A stretch of DNA of 64,000 nucleotides from Lasiosphaeria ovina (taxonomy: Eukaryota > Ascomycota > Sordariomycetes > Sordariales > Lasiosphaeriaceae). The translations under genes were made by a program, and so were the position numbers. This document shows positions 35,989 through 46,321 of this stretch, one piece after another; the stretch's first letter is position 1; each line of letters opens with the position of its first letter. Below the pieces are notes generated by a model. The model was not told where the DNA came from. It did no database searches and saw only the letters and a list, made by a program, of their open reading frames with translations. The stretch is from NCBI GenBank assembly GCA_033439765.1, contig JAULSN010000006.1, positions 434,001 to 498,000 of the forward strand, in the 5' to 3' direction.

Positions 35989-37782
35989 GGTTCGGACTTT
36001 GAGAATGCGAGCGCAGTGTCCCTTGTCAGAGTTCCATCTGTCATCTTTTCTGGGTGTTTTTTTCTGGCTTCCTAATCCGCTTAACGCGGCGTGCGGCTAG
36101 CAAATTGAGAGCGAGGCTCAAATAAGGCGATCGACCAGGTTTGGAAAATATCCTCGACCTGCTATTTTTGTCTAGGAGGATCTCTTTGGTCTAATATTCC
36201 ACCACTTCGTGCGATTGCACTTATTGGTGGGAGACGGGGGATGGATGTGTGTGTTGTTGACTGACTGGTGGACGTTCTTCAGCCGGTTAATTTCCCTTTT
36301 TTTTTCCCTTATTCGTTTCTATCTCGGTCCTCGTGGTCTATCTGGATCTGTGTATTAAAACCCATGTAGCAGATGCTTTCAACTAGTACCATCTTCCTAC
36401 TCTTTTCAATGTCAAGTCATGGTGGGTTGCTTGAGTCATGTGCCGTCCGCGTAATGTCGCCGAGTTCGCTGTAAGACATTACGGTTGAGTCATTCAATAA
36501 ATAAACTCCGGGAGGGCGAGCAACAAGAAACAGCAATCACCAGCGAGGGTTTTAGAGAGTCAGGACTTAAAGTGAGACTGAAATTCAATACTACCTATGA
36601 TCAAGAGTCACCGTCAACATCAAAAGCCCTAGGATAAATAGGAAAAGACAAGAAAGGACTCGAAAGACACAGCAGGACATGAAGCGACGAATATTTCTCT
36701 CAAAGATACAGACGCAATGAGCAAATAAGTAACAAAGTGCCATATAGCGGAAACTGAAGAACCAAACCAAGGGAGACTGAGAGGAGACCTCGGCTGACAA
36801 CGCGCGTACGCTCGCTCGCTCACTCGGGGAGTAGGGGTGGATGAATATGAAGAAAATAAAGGGAAGAAGGAAAAAAAAGAGTTTACAAGAGAGAAGAACC
36901 CCCTCCCGCGTCCCCTTCAAGTTCCTTTAAGTTAAAAACAAAGGTAAACAACTGTAAGGTACGGTAGGTACGGTAGGTGTGTGTGTGTGTACCTTGCTTG
37001 AGCAAGTCCGCCCTTTCATCCACCCTCCCCCCATTCCCCCTTTCCAAACACTCTCTTTCTCTCCCTCCCAGGCACCCGGAATTCCAAACCAGTTAGCCAA
37101 CGAAATGTAAGAGTAGAAAGAAAAAAACCGAGAAAACATCCCAGTCAAATCAAATCAAATCAAGTCAAATCAGTCAGTCAATCCGCAACGCAACGCAACG
37201 CAACTAGTCAACCGCCGAGCCTACCCCCCGCTCTCTTCGTCTTCTCTTTAGAAGCCAAATCAATCCTGAGAGAGGAGACATGTCTTTCCCCTCCCATGCG
37301 TCGTCATCTATACCTCCCTCTTCTTCATCCCTCCCCCAATTCCCGGTCTGCGCTTCCTTCACCTAGCATCGGCCTCCTCCTGATGCTGCCGCAGCCATTC
37401 TCTCGCTTCTTGTCCCGGACAGAGATACACCTACACTGGGGGATCGCACCGCCGGCCCATATCCCACCCTCCCGGGCTTGGGATTTTTGAAGAAGATAGA
37501 ACAAAAAAGATCCAACTCATGGCATTCGTTTCATAGCTCGTTCATTCGCCCCAAGCCTAAAAAGAGGGCCTGGCAAGGATAAGAAGAATCCCTTCCCCCT
37601 TCCTCTTTCCGCCTCTTTAGCAGCCGATTCCGACCCAACCCTTTACACCCCTTTTTGAGAATCAAAATCCCGGGGGGTTTGTTTGGACATTCGCACACAC
37701 CCCGGATACATCGACTTTGTTGGTTTTCTGGTTATTTTTTTTTCTTTCTTGGTTATTTCATCCACACTCAGAACAGGAATCA
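35989..37782. other. Convergent spacer acyl-CoA synthetase/NCS-1
   Basis: About 1.8 kb with 3' flanks of both genes. Small tandem words (CAAATCAAAT and CAACGCAACG types) occur at 37147-37204. Open frames here are short and Phe/Ser-rich, from pyrimidine-rich DNA, and are not counted as genes. Confidence 0.55.
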
Positions 37783-38878
37783 TCACACCAGCCCGTCGTA
37801 CAGGGACAGGGCAGATACAATGGTGGCGTCGCGCTGGCTGCCGTCCTTGAACTCGTGTATGTCGAGGCTGCCGTTCTTATCCTTATCCATCATGCGGAAG
37901 ATTTTAGTGACGCGCTTTTCGGGCGTGTCCTCGTCGTCGGGGAGCTTGACCATTGTGCCGACCTGGGGGCAAGAACATGTCTGTGGTTAGTTTGTGGACA
38001 GGACAAATAACCCTCTGCCAAACAGGGAACCCACCATCTTGTAAATCGCTTCGACAATCTTTAGCATCTCGGCGTAGCTAATCTTGCCGTCGCCGTCAAT
38101 GTCGTACAGCTGGAAAGCCCAGTCGAGCTTCTCCTCCATCTTGCCGCGGCTCGTGACACTCAGAGCGCAGATGAACTCCTTGAAGTCGATGGTCCCCGAC
38201 TTGTCCGTGTCGAAGACGTTGAAGACGTAGTCGGCGAACGACGTCGGGTCGCCAAACGGGAAGAAACGCTTGTAAATCTCGAGGAACTCGTCCTTGGTGA
38301 GCGTACCTGTGGGGCAGTCTTTCCGGAAGCCTGTTGTTGAAGGCGATCGCGGTTCTCTTGTTAGCCTCCCGATGTTTTGGTTGAACATATCCTCCCTCCC
38401 TTTCCCCTTTTTAGAGCCTCCCCTCTCCTTTTCGGATGCCCCGGTTCAGGCATTCTCTTTTCCTTTCCTCCTCGAAAAGAGAAAGTGGGGGGAGAATAGA
38501 GGGAGATAAACAGAGAAAACAAGGCCAAACCCACCCTTATACCATTGCTGCAGTTCCTTCTTGTCGAACAGCGTCGCATTCTGCAGGTCAGCCAGCTCCT
38601 CCTGCGAGAGTTTCGACTGTCTGTGGAGGACGTGGTGTCAGCGATTTTGCGGCATGAAGCGGGACAATACGCGGACATGAGACTCTAGGCGGGCAGGCGT
38701 GTCTTGTTCGCGGTCGCAGTCGCATTCGCATTTCGGCACTTGCGAAATCGCAATGTTCACGGCCCGGACGCCTAAAGACCTCGTGCAAGGTACCCCGAGG
38801 AGAATCCCGCCTCGAAAGCCTAGAATATCGCCCGAGCAAGGACCTGAATGAAGCGCGCACTACTTACGATTTGCCCAT
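37783..38878 (-). CDS. ncs1: Neuronal calcium sensor 1 / frequenin homologue
   Basis: Four exons on the minus strand: 38878-38868 (11 coding bases), 38620-38535, 38330-38035 and 37962-37783, giving exactly 190 residues, the family length. The N-terminus [17 protein letters not shown] carries the N-myristoylation signal (Gly2, Ser6). EF-hand 1 is degenerate ([13 protein letters not shown]), as always in this family. EF-hands 2-4 are intact: [26 protein letters not shown] and [13 protein letters not shown]. The protein ends SLYDGLV like other frequenins. Fungal NCS-1 (Frq1) binds and activates phosphatidylinositol 4-kinase Pik1/Stt4-type enzymes and supports calcium tolerance. All introns are GT-AG. 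Intron 2, 204 bases between exons 2 and 3, is the longest inside the body of the gene. Confidence 0.97.
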
Positions 38879-41800
38879 CGCGGCCGGATGTGGTGTGCGT
38901 TTGACGCCGCGTCAGAGAAGGCTGGGGGAGTTTAGCCTCCGGGGGCGCGCGAATGTGCGGGTGCGGGCGTGTGGAGACGTCAAGTTTGCGACAGTAGGAT
39001 TGTCTTCTCGGGATTTGTTAGTTTCGCCCGGGATCTTGTTCTCGACTTTGCGCGGTGGTCTAGTTCGTCGTTGGCTTTGTCTGCGCTTTGTTCAGACGGG
39101 TTGGACGAGAGGTGAAGTGGTCGTCGTGGGGTTTATGAGTACCTGCCCGGTTAGGTACAGTAGAGGAGGTACAGGTCGGTAAATACGCGGGGGCGGGGGG
39201 CGGCGGTTGCAGGGTTCTTGGCAAAGGCGAGGCTTAGAAAGACTACAAGGTCGTGGAGAACAGAGATCGGTCGGTTGGTGGGCTAGAAATGCGATTGAAC
39301 GGCGGTTGGAAGGGAGAGAGAAGTGAAGCGAAGACGACGGGAGAATATCCGAGTGACGGCGGCGGCAATGGCAGGGTTTGTATGTATGTACGGAGTATGC
39401 ACAGAAAGTTAGGGGTGCACTGTACGGAACGCCTACGGGAACCCAGCGGCACGCTTGAATGCGCGGCTCTGGAGGTGAGGGGCTATGTTTGGCGGGACTC
39501 GGGGGGTTCGAACACACACCTTCAGAGTAGAACAAATCGGGCACTCTAACACACCCCCACCTCTGGGCCCATAGGGCGGGAGATTCGAGGCCGAGGCCGC
39601 TTCATTCGGGCGGCCCACGCCTCATCCCCAGTGGCGGTTGCCTTAGCCAGAGCGACCTCCCTAGCCGCTACTGTATCATACCTTATTTTCCTACTGGAGG
39701 TGAAGGTAGAGACGGGCTGTCCTGCAACTACAATAGAAGATCGCTATTCTGAAGCTTTAGCCCCGCTTGTAATCTGTAGGCAATTCCTAAGAACCTCCTA
39801 GCTCTAGACCCTACCTGATAGAGTGGATGAGGGACCGCCAGGGGCGCCCGAGTTACGGTAACACAACTTATAAGCTATGGTCTTTGCCTTTTGGGACTTG
39901 GGTCTAGGATACGGTGACCCAGAGGCGCCAACAGCAAGGTACAGGCAGGCCTCCTGCCCGGTAACCTATGGACCTATCTACCGTGCCAAAGCACCTTAAA
40001 AGGGTAGGGAACCGAACCTTGGGAAGTAGTGTATGTACGTAAGCACGGTAGTGTAAGTTGGAGGCTTCCTTAATCAAGCTCCTTGCAAGCCGTTAATGGT
40101 CTGTATTGTGCATGGATGTAATCCGGGGAAGGTTTGGCCATTGAGATTCGGAGAAACGCTTTCTTGAGCCTGGTTTTTTTTTCTTCTTCTTTTTTCTTCT
40201 TCGTTTTCACACCCGGAACTCGCTCGCCGCCGTCTTCTCTCTTCGACATTTTGCAGGGCGGAGCAAATCCAAGCAGGCAGGTGCGACTATGGAAGAGGGG
40301 GGTGACGTGACAATGGATGGGGGCGGGATGGACCTGCTCTGTAGTTTGCTTTCTCGCTGTTGCTCTTGCCTTCTGGGAGAGCCCTTGATTGATTACAGAG
40401 TATGGAACATGTACGGCTCAACTGGAAGTCGGACTGCAAAAGGGGGCTGTGCAAAGGCGCCAAGACAAACTACCAGAGTCCCAAAGTCTCGCCGGCCACT
40501 CGAACTCGCTCAAACACCACTGGCAGAGCACCACCACCGCCGCCGTGACATCCCGTGCCTTCCTGCCTAAGAGAGGCTAGGGGCTGCGCAGCGAGTGGTG
40601 CAATTTCAGGTTGGCTTTCTCTTTTTCCAGCACACTCGCGTTTGAGGGAATTCAGACGAACATGTCCCACAAAAAAAGACAAAGGCATCTCAAACCCCCA
40701 AGACGCTCTGAGTAGGCACCGCCAAGAAAAAACAGCTTGCCGAACCGGTGCTAGTGAGTTTGAATTGTGGCCTCGGGTTCGGTCTGTAGACCTTCTGAAC
40801 CCGCCCTCCCAGGCCCCGGACCATATGCGTCGGGTTCAGACCCCCAGGCCAACAACGGGCTTGCCATCGATTTATTATAAATAACATAGGTAAGGTTAAA
40901 GTTCTAAACACTCGGGCATGTCTCCAAGCTCGCGGTGGCCGGCACACTCACTGCCCTGGAAGCGAGGCCCCTTGTGGTTTGCTCCTTATCGCGATATGCC
41001 TGCTTGCTCGAAAGGAACCCTGAGCCAGTCGTTGGTTATTCACGGGTGTGTTCAATTGGGCCGGCTCTGCAGAACGCCAGACCCCGAGTACCTCCCCTGG
41101 TCTCTGCTTCTCTTTAAACTACCCGGTGCGCCGATGCTGATGATGCCAGTATCTGAGTAACACGGCTGCGGTCCTTCTACCTGTAGGTAGACGGTATCCG
41201 GCGTGTGTTGTCTCCTTCGGTACTGTACGGTACGAGACCGAAAACTGAGTACTGTGCTCACAATTTGGCTTATACGGCGGGGCAGAGCCCCTACTTTAGG
41301 TATGAACGATAGCCACACCTTGTTTTTGCACCCTACTCCGTAATTGCCTACATAGACTTGAAGAGATGGGAAGAAAGGGGTGCCCCCGTCTCCGCAATGA
41401 AAGACAAAACATATTCGAACTCCAGCAAAATCTGGGGCTGGAGGGGGGGATACTACAAAAGGTGGATTACCGCACAACTTACTCCATCAGCAAGCAAGCA
41501 TGCAAGAAAAACGGCAAGGTAGCCAAGCGCTCTGAGGCGCCAGGTTCGGGACTACTTGAATTCTACAGATTTCTCCCCAGAATCTTCCTGGTCTCAGTAA
41601 TGGGGCGTGGGTTCGAATCCCACCCTTGTCATGTCGTTTTTGCTTTTTGTTTTGTGTTCCTTTTTGTAAAAGGGGTTCTTTTGCTGTTAACTCCTGTCTC
41701 TACTCCTTTTTCTTTTTTGAGTATAGGTAGTCCTCTTACTACTCAATTATAAAATCCTGCAACAAGTATCTTCCTGGCAACCGTTGTATCAACAGATGGC

Positions 41801-42085
41801 ACATTGGATCACGTCCCCAAACTCTGAGAAATGCCCGGCCGGGCTCGATGCAAAGAACGCAAACCCAGCCGCGACATGTAGCATCTGTATCCCTGCATCT
41901 ATCATCATCATCATTACTACAAAATCTAACAGCGTGAGTGTCTTCTAACGTCCCCAATCATGTTCTCGCTGTGGATGATCCTACAACAAGTTAACAAGAA
42001 TTCCCATTCACCTTCAACCTAGCCCGCCCCCGGAAAATGTATCCAAAAGACACGCAGCCTGAACAATACTCCAGCATACAACGAC
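38879..42085. other. Spacer with tRNA-derived sequences
   Basis: The 3.2 kb upstream of NCS-1 and downstream of the transglutaminase-like gene contains no supported protein gene. It does hold a tRNA-Leu-like sequence (41513-41631), a weaker tRNA-like patch on the minus strand near 39490-39572, and TACGGAGTA words at 39389-39397 and 41334-41342. Confidence 0.55.
41513..41631 (+). tRNA. tRNA-Leu-derived sequence with intron and CGG anticodon; possible pseudogene
   Basis: A cloverleaf can be drawn. The acceptor stem pairs GGCAAGG (41513-41519) with CCTTGTC (41624-41630), with one G-T. The D stem is GCC/GGC. The anticodon stem is CCAGG (41540-41544) with CCTGG (41587-41591). The long variable arm is typical of Leu/Ser tRNAs. 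The T arm is a perfect GTGGG-TTCGAAT-CCCAC, followed by discriminator A. A 35-base intron (41551-41585) sits after position 37. The body matches fungal tRNA-Leu, but the anticodon position (41547-41549) reads CGG, which would decode the proline codon CCG. The intron word CTTGAA (41555-41560) is the exact complement of TTCAAG, the loop expected for tRNA-Leu(CAA). The D loop has lost one of the two conserved guanines. A T run just after the 3' end could stop Pol III. Confidence 0.6.
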
Positions 42086-44164
42086 TCAGACCAGATCCCA
42101 CGCCGCTATGCCCACCAGACTGTAGCCGCACCGGCCCTTCTTCCTCAGGAACTCCTCCTTGGTGACGCCACGGGCGCTCTGGCTGTCCAGGGTATCAAAC
42201 CCAAACAGGGAGACCATCTGGCCGGGCGTGCCGAGGTCGGCGGCGTCAATGTCGGCCCAGTACCAGAACCCGTCCGTCTCCATGCAGACCATGTCGTCGG
42301 AGCGGCCGTCGCGGCCGTGGATCTGGACGGCGAAGAGCATCTGGGCGCCCTTGCCGTGTTGCTCGGGGCGCCAGTGCTCGCAGATCTTGGAGAACTGGAA
42401 CCGGACGACCTCGCCGCTGCGGACAGGGATCTTCTTCTCGCGCGGCGAGACGGTGAACTCGCTCAGGCCCTCGTCGGATCCGCCGCTGTACCACGTGGCC
42501 ACCTCGCCCTTGACGGGCCCCACAATGTATTCCTCCCACGACGGGATGCGGCCGTCGGAGCGGAAGAAGTGGTTCCGGTCCGAGGGGAAGTGCTTGAGCC
42601 CGATGAGCTCGTTGGAGAGGTAGAACATCTCGGGGGCGAAGCGCTTGGTGTAGGTGCCTTCGCCGACGGCGCCGGCGCCCCAGCACGCGTCGATCACCTT
42701 CCACTCTCCGCCGTCGATTCGCACGGCATTCCACGCGTGTCCCGTTGGGTCGCGACGGGGTGGCGCCTGTCCCGCCGCTAGCGGCCGGAACCCATAGCCC
42801 TTGCCGTGCCCCACGACCACGAGCACCTCAAGGCCGGCACGTTTCGCAATGCCCTCGAACACGCGCGCATAGCCCTCGCACACGGCCTTGCCGCTGAAGA
42901 TCATCTCGGCCGTCGTCTGGCCGCGCGGTATGCAGCCGCCGAAGAAGCCCTCGACATCGTAGGCAATATTGTGGTGGCACCACGTGAAGATGGCTCGGGC
43001 CTTGTCCGTATGTGATGGAAAGGGGTCGCACAGGACGTGAGCCAGATAGCCCACGGGGTCTTGACGCGGCAGAGAGCTGATGGGGTACTTGGCGGCCGCC
43101 GCGTCCGGCCCGGAATAATCGCGACAGACTAGGCACTGCGGCGCCGTGGAGGGGCTTGCGGCCGCCCGGAACGCCACTGCATCGATTTGCTCAAATGTGG
43201 GGCGGGAGCTTAAGGGAACTGGGGGAGGGGACGAGCCAGGAGACTTCGCAGCCGCGCCTCCACCGAACCCCTGCGGAGACTTAGACGGATAACTCGTCGG
43301 GGTGGGGGGCAAGCGGCGGGCTGGAAGAGCCGGCGATGGCTCGTCGGCGCGTGCAGTGGCTGGGGGCCTGCCGGGCCTTGACGGGAGGCGAGGGGGAAGG
43401 GACGGGGGCTCCGCGATGCGGGAACCAACGGATGGTGACGGCTTGGGTGTAAGCGACGGTGACCTTGTGGCAGCATTTTCTCTCTCCTCTCTCTCCCTCT
43501 CCCTGGCCTTTGCCTCGAGCTCACGACGGGTGGGCGGCAGCGGGGGAAGCTTCGCCTGGTCGAGGGCCGGGGGAAGTCTCCTTAGGGGTTGGATGTCTGT
43601 TCCAACACTAGAAGCCGAGGATCTGGTGTTGTTCAGGGATAGGGACGACACAGTGGACAAATACGATATGTCTGAGGAATTGGAATTCCTTCGCGTGTGA
43701 ACAGTTTGAGTAGAAGGGCGACGCTCGGGGATAGCGGGCGAGATTTGTTGCTGCGAGTTGCGCGAAGGCAATGGAGGAGGGGGCAGGGACGAGCCATACG
43801 AGCCGTTCGGTATGGCCGACGTTCTCGGCGATACTGATGACTGCTCGTCATTCTCAAACTCGGTTTTCCGTCTCGGCAGCGGCGGCGGTGCCCAGTCTGT
43901 AGCGGCCCTCACGGCCTTTGTAGGGCGCGGAGGGATCGCAGGGCTCGCCTGCGGAGAGACGGCATTGTCGGACGAAGCTGAAGCTGAAAATGGCGGGCTG
44001 GCGATGGTCGTCGTCCCGATGACAGTTGCGGCACGATTAGGCGGTGGTGGCGGCGGGGCTCGCTTGCCAACTGTAATGGGCGGCGCCTGGAAGTTCTTCT
44101 GCCTGTTCAGAGCAGCAATGCGCTCAGCAAGCGTGCTAAATTGCGGCTCGTCAACCTCGGCCAT
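42086..44164 (-). CDS. Transglutaminase-like domain protein (kyphoscoliosis peptidase/Cyk3 type)
   Basis: A single exon of 692 residues. About the first 330 are Pro/Ser-rich and disordered, with several poly-proline patches (APPPPPPNRA, PPPPLPSR) suited to SH3 or profilin binding. The second half is a transglutaminase-like domain: HTDKARAIFTWCHHNIAYD, then the candidate triad Cys429 in GKAVCEGYA, His476 in GHAWNAV and Asp492 in VIDACWG. A C-terminal beta-rich region (about 560-692) follows, as in kyphoscoliosis-peptidase and Cyk3-like proteins. Fungal Cyk3 works at the division site and septum; its transglutaminase-like domain is usually regarded as non-enzymatic and it carries an SH3 domain, which I do not see here. 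Because the triad is intact, this could be an active relative instead. A septation or cytoskeletal role is inferred only from the family. Confidence 0.8.
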   Translation of the reverse strand: MAEVDEPQFSTLAERIAALNRQKNFQAPPITVGKRAPPPPPPNRAATVIGTTTIASPPFSASASSDNAVSPQASPAIPPRPTKAVRAATDWAPPPLPRRKTEFENDEQSSVSPRTSAIPNGSYGSSLPPPPLPSRNSQQQISPAIPERRPSTQTVHTRRNSNSSDISYLSTVSSLSLNNTRSSASSVGTDIQPLRRLPPALDQAKLPPLPPTRRELEAKAREREREERENAATRSPSLTPKPSPSVGSRIAEPPSLPPRLPSRPGRPPATARADEPSPALPARRLPPTPTSYPSKSPQGFGGGAAAKSPGSSPPPVPLSSRPTFEQIDAVAFRAAASPSTAPQCLVCRDYSGPDAAAAKYPISSLPRQDPVGYLAHVLCDPFPSHTDKARAIFTWCHHNIAYDVEGFFGGCIPRGQTTAEMIFSGKAVCEGYARVFEGIAKRAGLEVLVVVGHGKGYGFRPLAAGQAPPRRDPTGHAWNAVRIDGGEWKVIDACWGAGAVGEGTYTKRFAPEMFYLSNELIGLKHFPSDRNHFFRSDGRIPSWEEYIVGPVKGEVATWYSGGSDEGLSEFTVSPREKKIPVRSGEVVRFQFSKICEHWRPEQHGKGAQMLFAVQIHGRDGRSDDMVCMETDGFWYWADIDAADLGTPGQMVSLFGFDTLDSQSARGVTKEEFLRKKGRCGYSLVGIAAWDLV

Positions 44165-46321
44165 TGCAAGTAGCTATATGTTGGTGCAACAACTCGAGAT
44201 GAAAACTAAAAGTTTGATAGGAACGCGGGGTCGAGAATCAAGGAGCTGAGAAGTTTGGTCGTTGGCGGCGTCTGACTGACGCCCGCGGTGCAGTATGTAC
44301 TGTACAGTACAGTACCTACGGATAACGGCACCGAGAAGACAGGACGGGCACCTGCATTCAAAGCAAAGGCTGGGAAGGAAAGCTGGTTTGGCGACCAACC
44401 AGGAAACCTGGCACGCCTCCAGTAGGTAGGTAGTTATCTGACAGAACCAAAGCCTTCCTGACGTCCCGTCGTTGTAGGTGAAAAGTGTGGCGGTGCCGAC
44501 AGGATCGGGGCAATGATGGAGGGGGCAGAGGAATGAGGAGGCGGGGCCGGATACGACTTGCCGGGCCGTCGTTTTGCAGACCTTCGGCGAATTTGCTGCT
44601 CGTCCACCGTACCTAAGGTAGGGACTAGAGCAGCTAATGCAATACGGCAAGCAGATCTACAGGTACTAATGCAGCGCATGGAAGCCATGTAGTCAGGACT
44701 TTATAGTTTGTGCTAGACTCCCGCTCCCAAGCTGGCGTTCAGGAAAATCAGACAAGGGTATCTCCAAACATTTAGCTGGGCAGACCTTTTCGGACTATTT
44801 TCTGTCCTGTACGGATACTGTAAGGTACTTGGTATACAGACTGGGGTAGCCGGGATGAAAGCGATGGCGACAAGCCAAAATATGGAGTGCGTACTAAGTA
44901 AACTCCGAATCCCAAAAGGTACCGCAATTCCGTACGTACATGGATCCGTAGATCGCTTGAGTAGGCGTGTATAAGGAGTCCCATGCCATGGGCTGTCACT
45001 CGGTGCGCAATGATCTGTAGCCCTCGCCCTCAAAATCCTATCGCGACATGATGGGATCTTAGCACATGTGGTGTCGCAGGCGGAGCCCCTGCAGCCTTTT
45101 CCGAGTCGAGCCGGAAATCGAGTTCTTTTGTATTCCGCATCCCGTATCCTGGAGACAGCTATCCGCGTCAAACTAGGTAAGCGGGGGCGGACATGCAACT
45201 TGCAGGACCTTTGTCGGCAGCATTGTGTGAAGTGCATCGTGGTGTTGAATGCGTGGGGGTGCCATGTTCGAGCAACTAGCATCAACAGCAGGAACTCAGT
45301 CAATCAACAATGGATTGATTGGGCCTTTTTTGTTTGAAAGCCGTTGCAGAAGAAAAGTGGACACTGGCCGTCGCTTTGGCCCCAGTCTCCATTCAGCCTC
45401 ATGCGGCAAGCACCCGCAGCTACATAAGGTAGTCGATGGTTTTTTGGGGTTATCTGGCAATCTTCAGTGGTCATCAGGAACACATGGGTAGGACAAACAT
45501 CTTTGAGCGGCTCAGTCTCCTGTTATGTTCTGATTTGTTTGCGATAGCGGTGGCAGTAAACAGCCCACTGAGGCGGTTCTTGGACGAGGTATATAGATAG
45601 AAGAGCTCGGAGGACATTCTTTCGTAGACCAAAAAGGTACAGTACAGTGTCTGTGCATAGTCGGAACAGTACGCTGAACCAAAGACCACAAGCGGTCTTC
45701 CCCAAATTCCCAAAAAAATCTGACTCCTCAATAAATTATGACCTTCACTGAGGTCGGCTTTAGCATCTCAGCCTTTTAGGGTTCACTTCTACACGTGTAG
45801 GCTGTCACCACACTTGACGAGACTTTGATGATTGTCGCACTTCACTGAACCTCCCAAGAGGCCGGCCCATCACCAAGAGAACGAAGAACAACCGCGACAG
45901 CTGAGCGCGCCTCCCTTGCCTTGTTGTACTTGTAGCATCCCGCCGCAGTTTCGCGCCCCAGCTGCACCTCAGCGCGCTTGGACCAGTCCAGTTTTTGCTG
46001 ACGGGTATTGGCGGGCGCCTGCTTCTAAGTGCCTAGCGCACCTTACCTACCTGTATTCGTACATACAGACGGGCTGACTTTGCACACCCACTGCCTGCCT
46101 CTATCGACAGTCCCTTGCCGACTCCAGAGTCCGTCCAGCCCACCTCACTTCTTCTCCAGGTCTCGCAACACCCTCTCTTCTCGGCTCGCCGTCGTCTTGC
46201 CCCAGGTTTCGTTGCCCGACTGGGTTGGCTTACGAGGAGCTGGAGATCCCCACCTCTCCCGTCTTTGCCCCTTCGCTTCGCTTCGTCGTGCGCCGCCAGG
46301 GTGTATGTATTGGTAGCAGCC
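44165..46321. other. Divergent spacer between transglutaminase-like and F-box genes
   Basis: About 2.2 kb with both promoters. The palindrome TACTGTACAGTA is at 44298-44309, and AGGTAGGTAG-type words occur near 44423. A 196-codon minus-strand frame (44713-45303) has no domain and an odd composition, and I do not count it. Confidence 0.55.

Noticed and set aside
36591..36920. 109-codon minus-strand frame with a hydrophobic N-terminus
   Set aside because: The Phe/Leu run comes from an A-rich tract read in antisense; it lies in the 3' flank of the acyl-CoA synthetase gene.
44713..45303. 196-codon minus-strand frame in a divergent spacer
   Set aside because: No domain, irregular composition with many Cys/Arg, no splice context; fits chance in this base composition.
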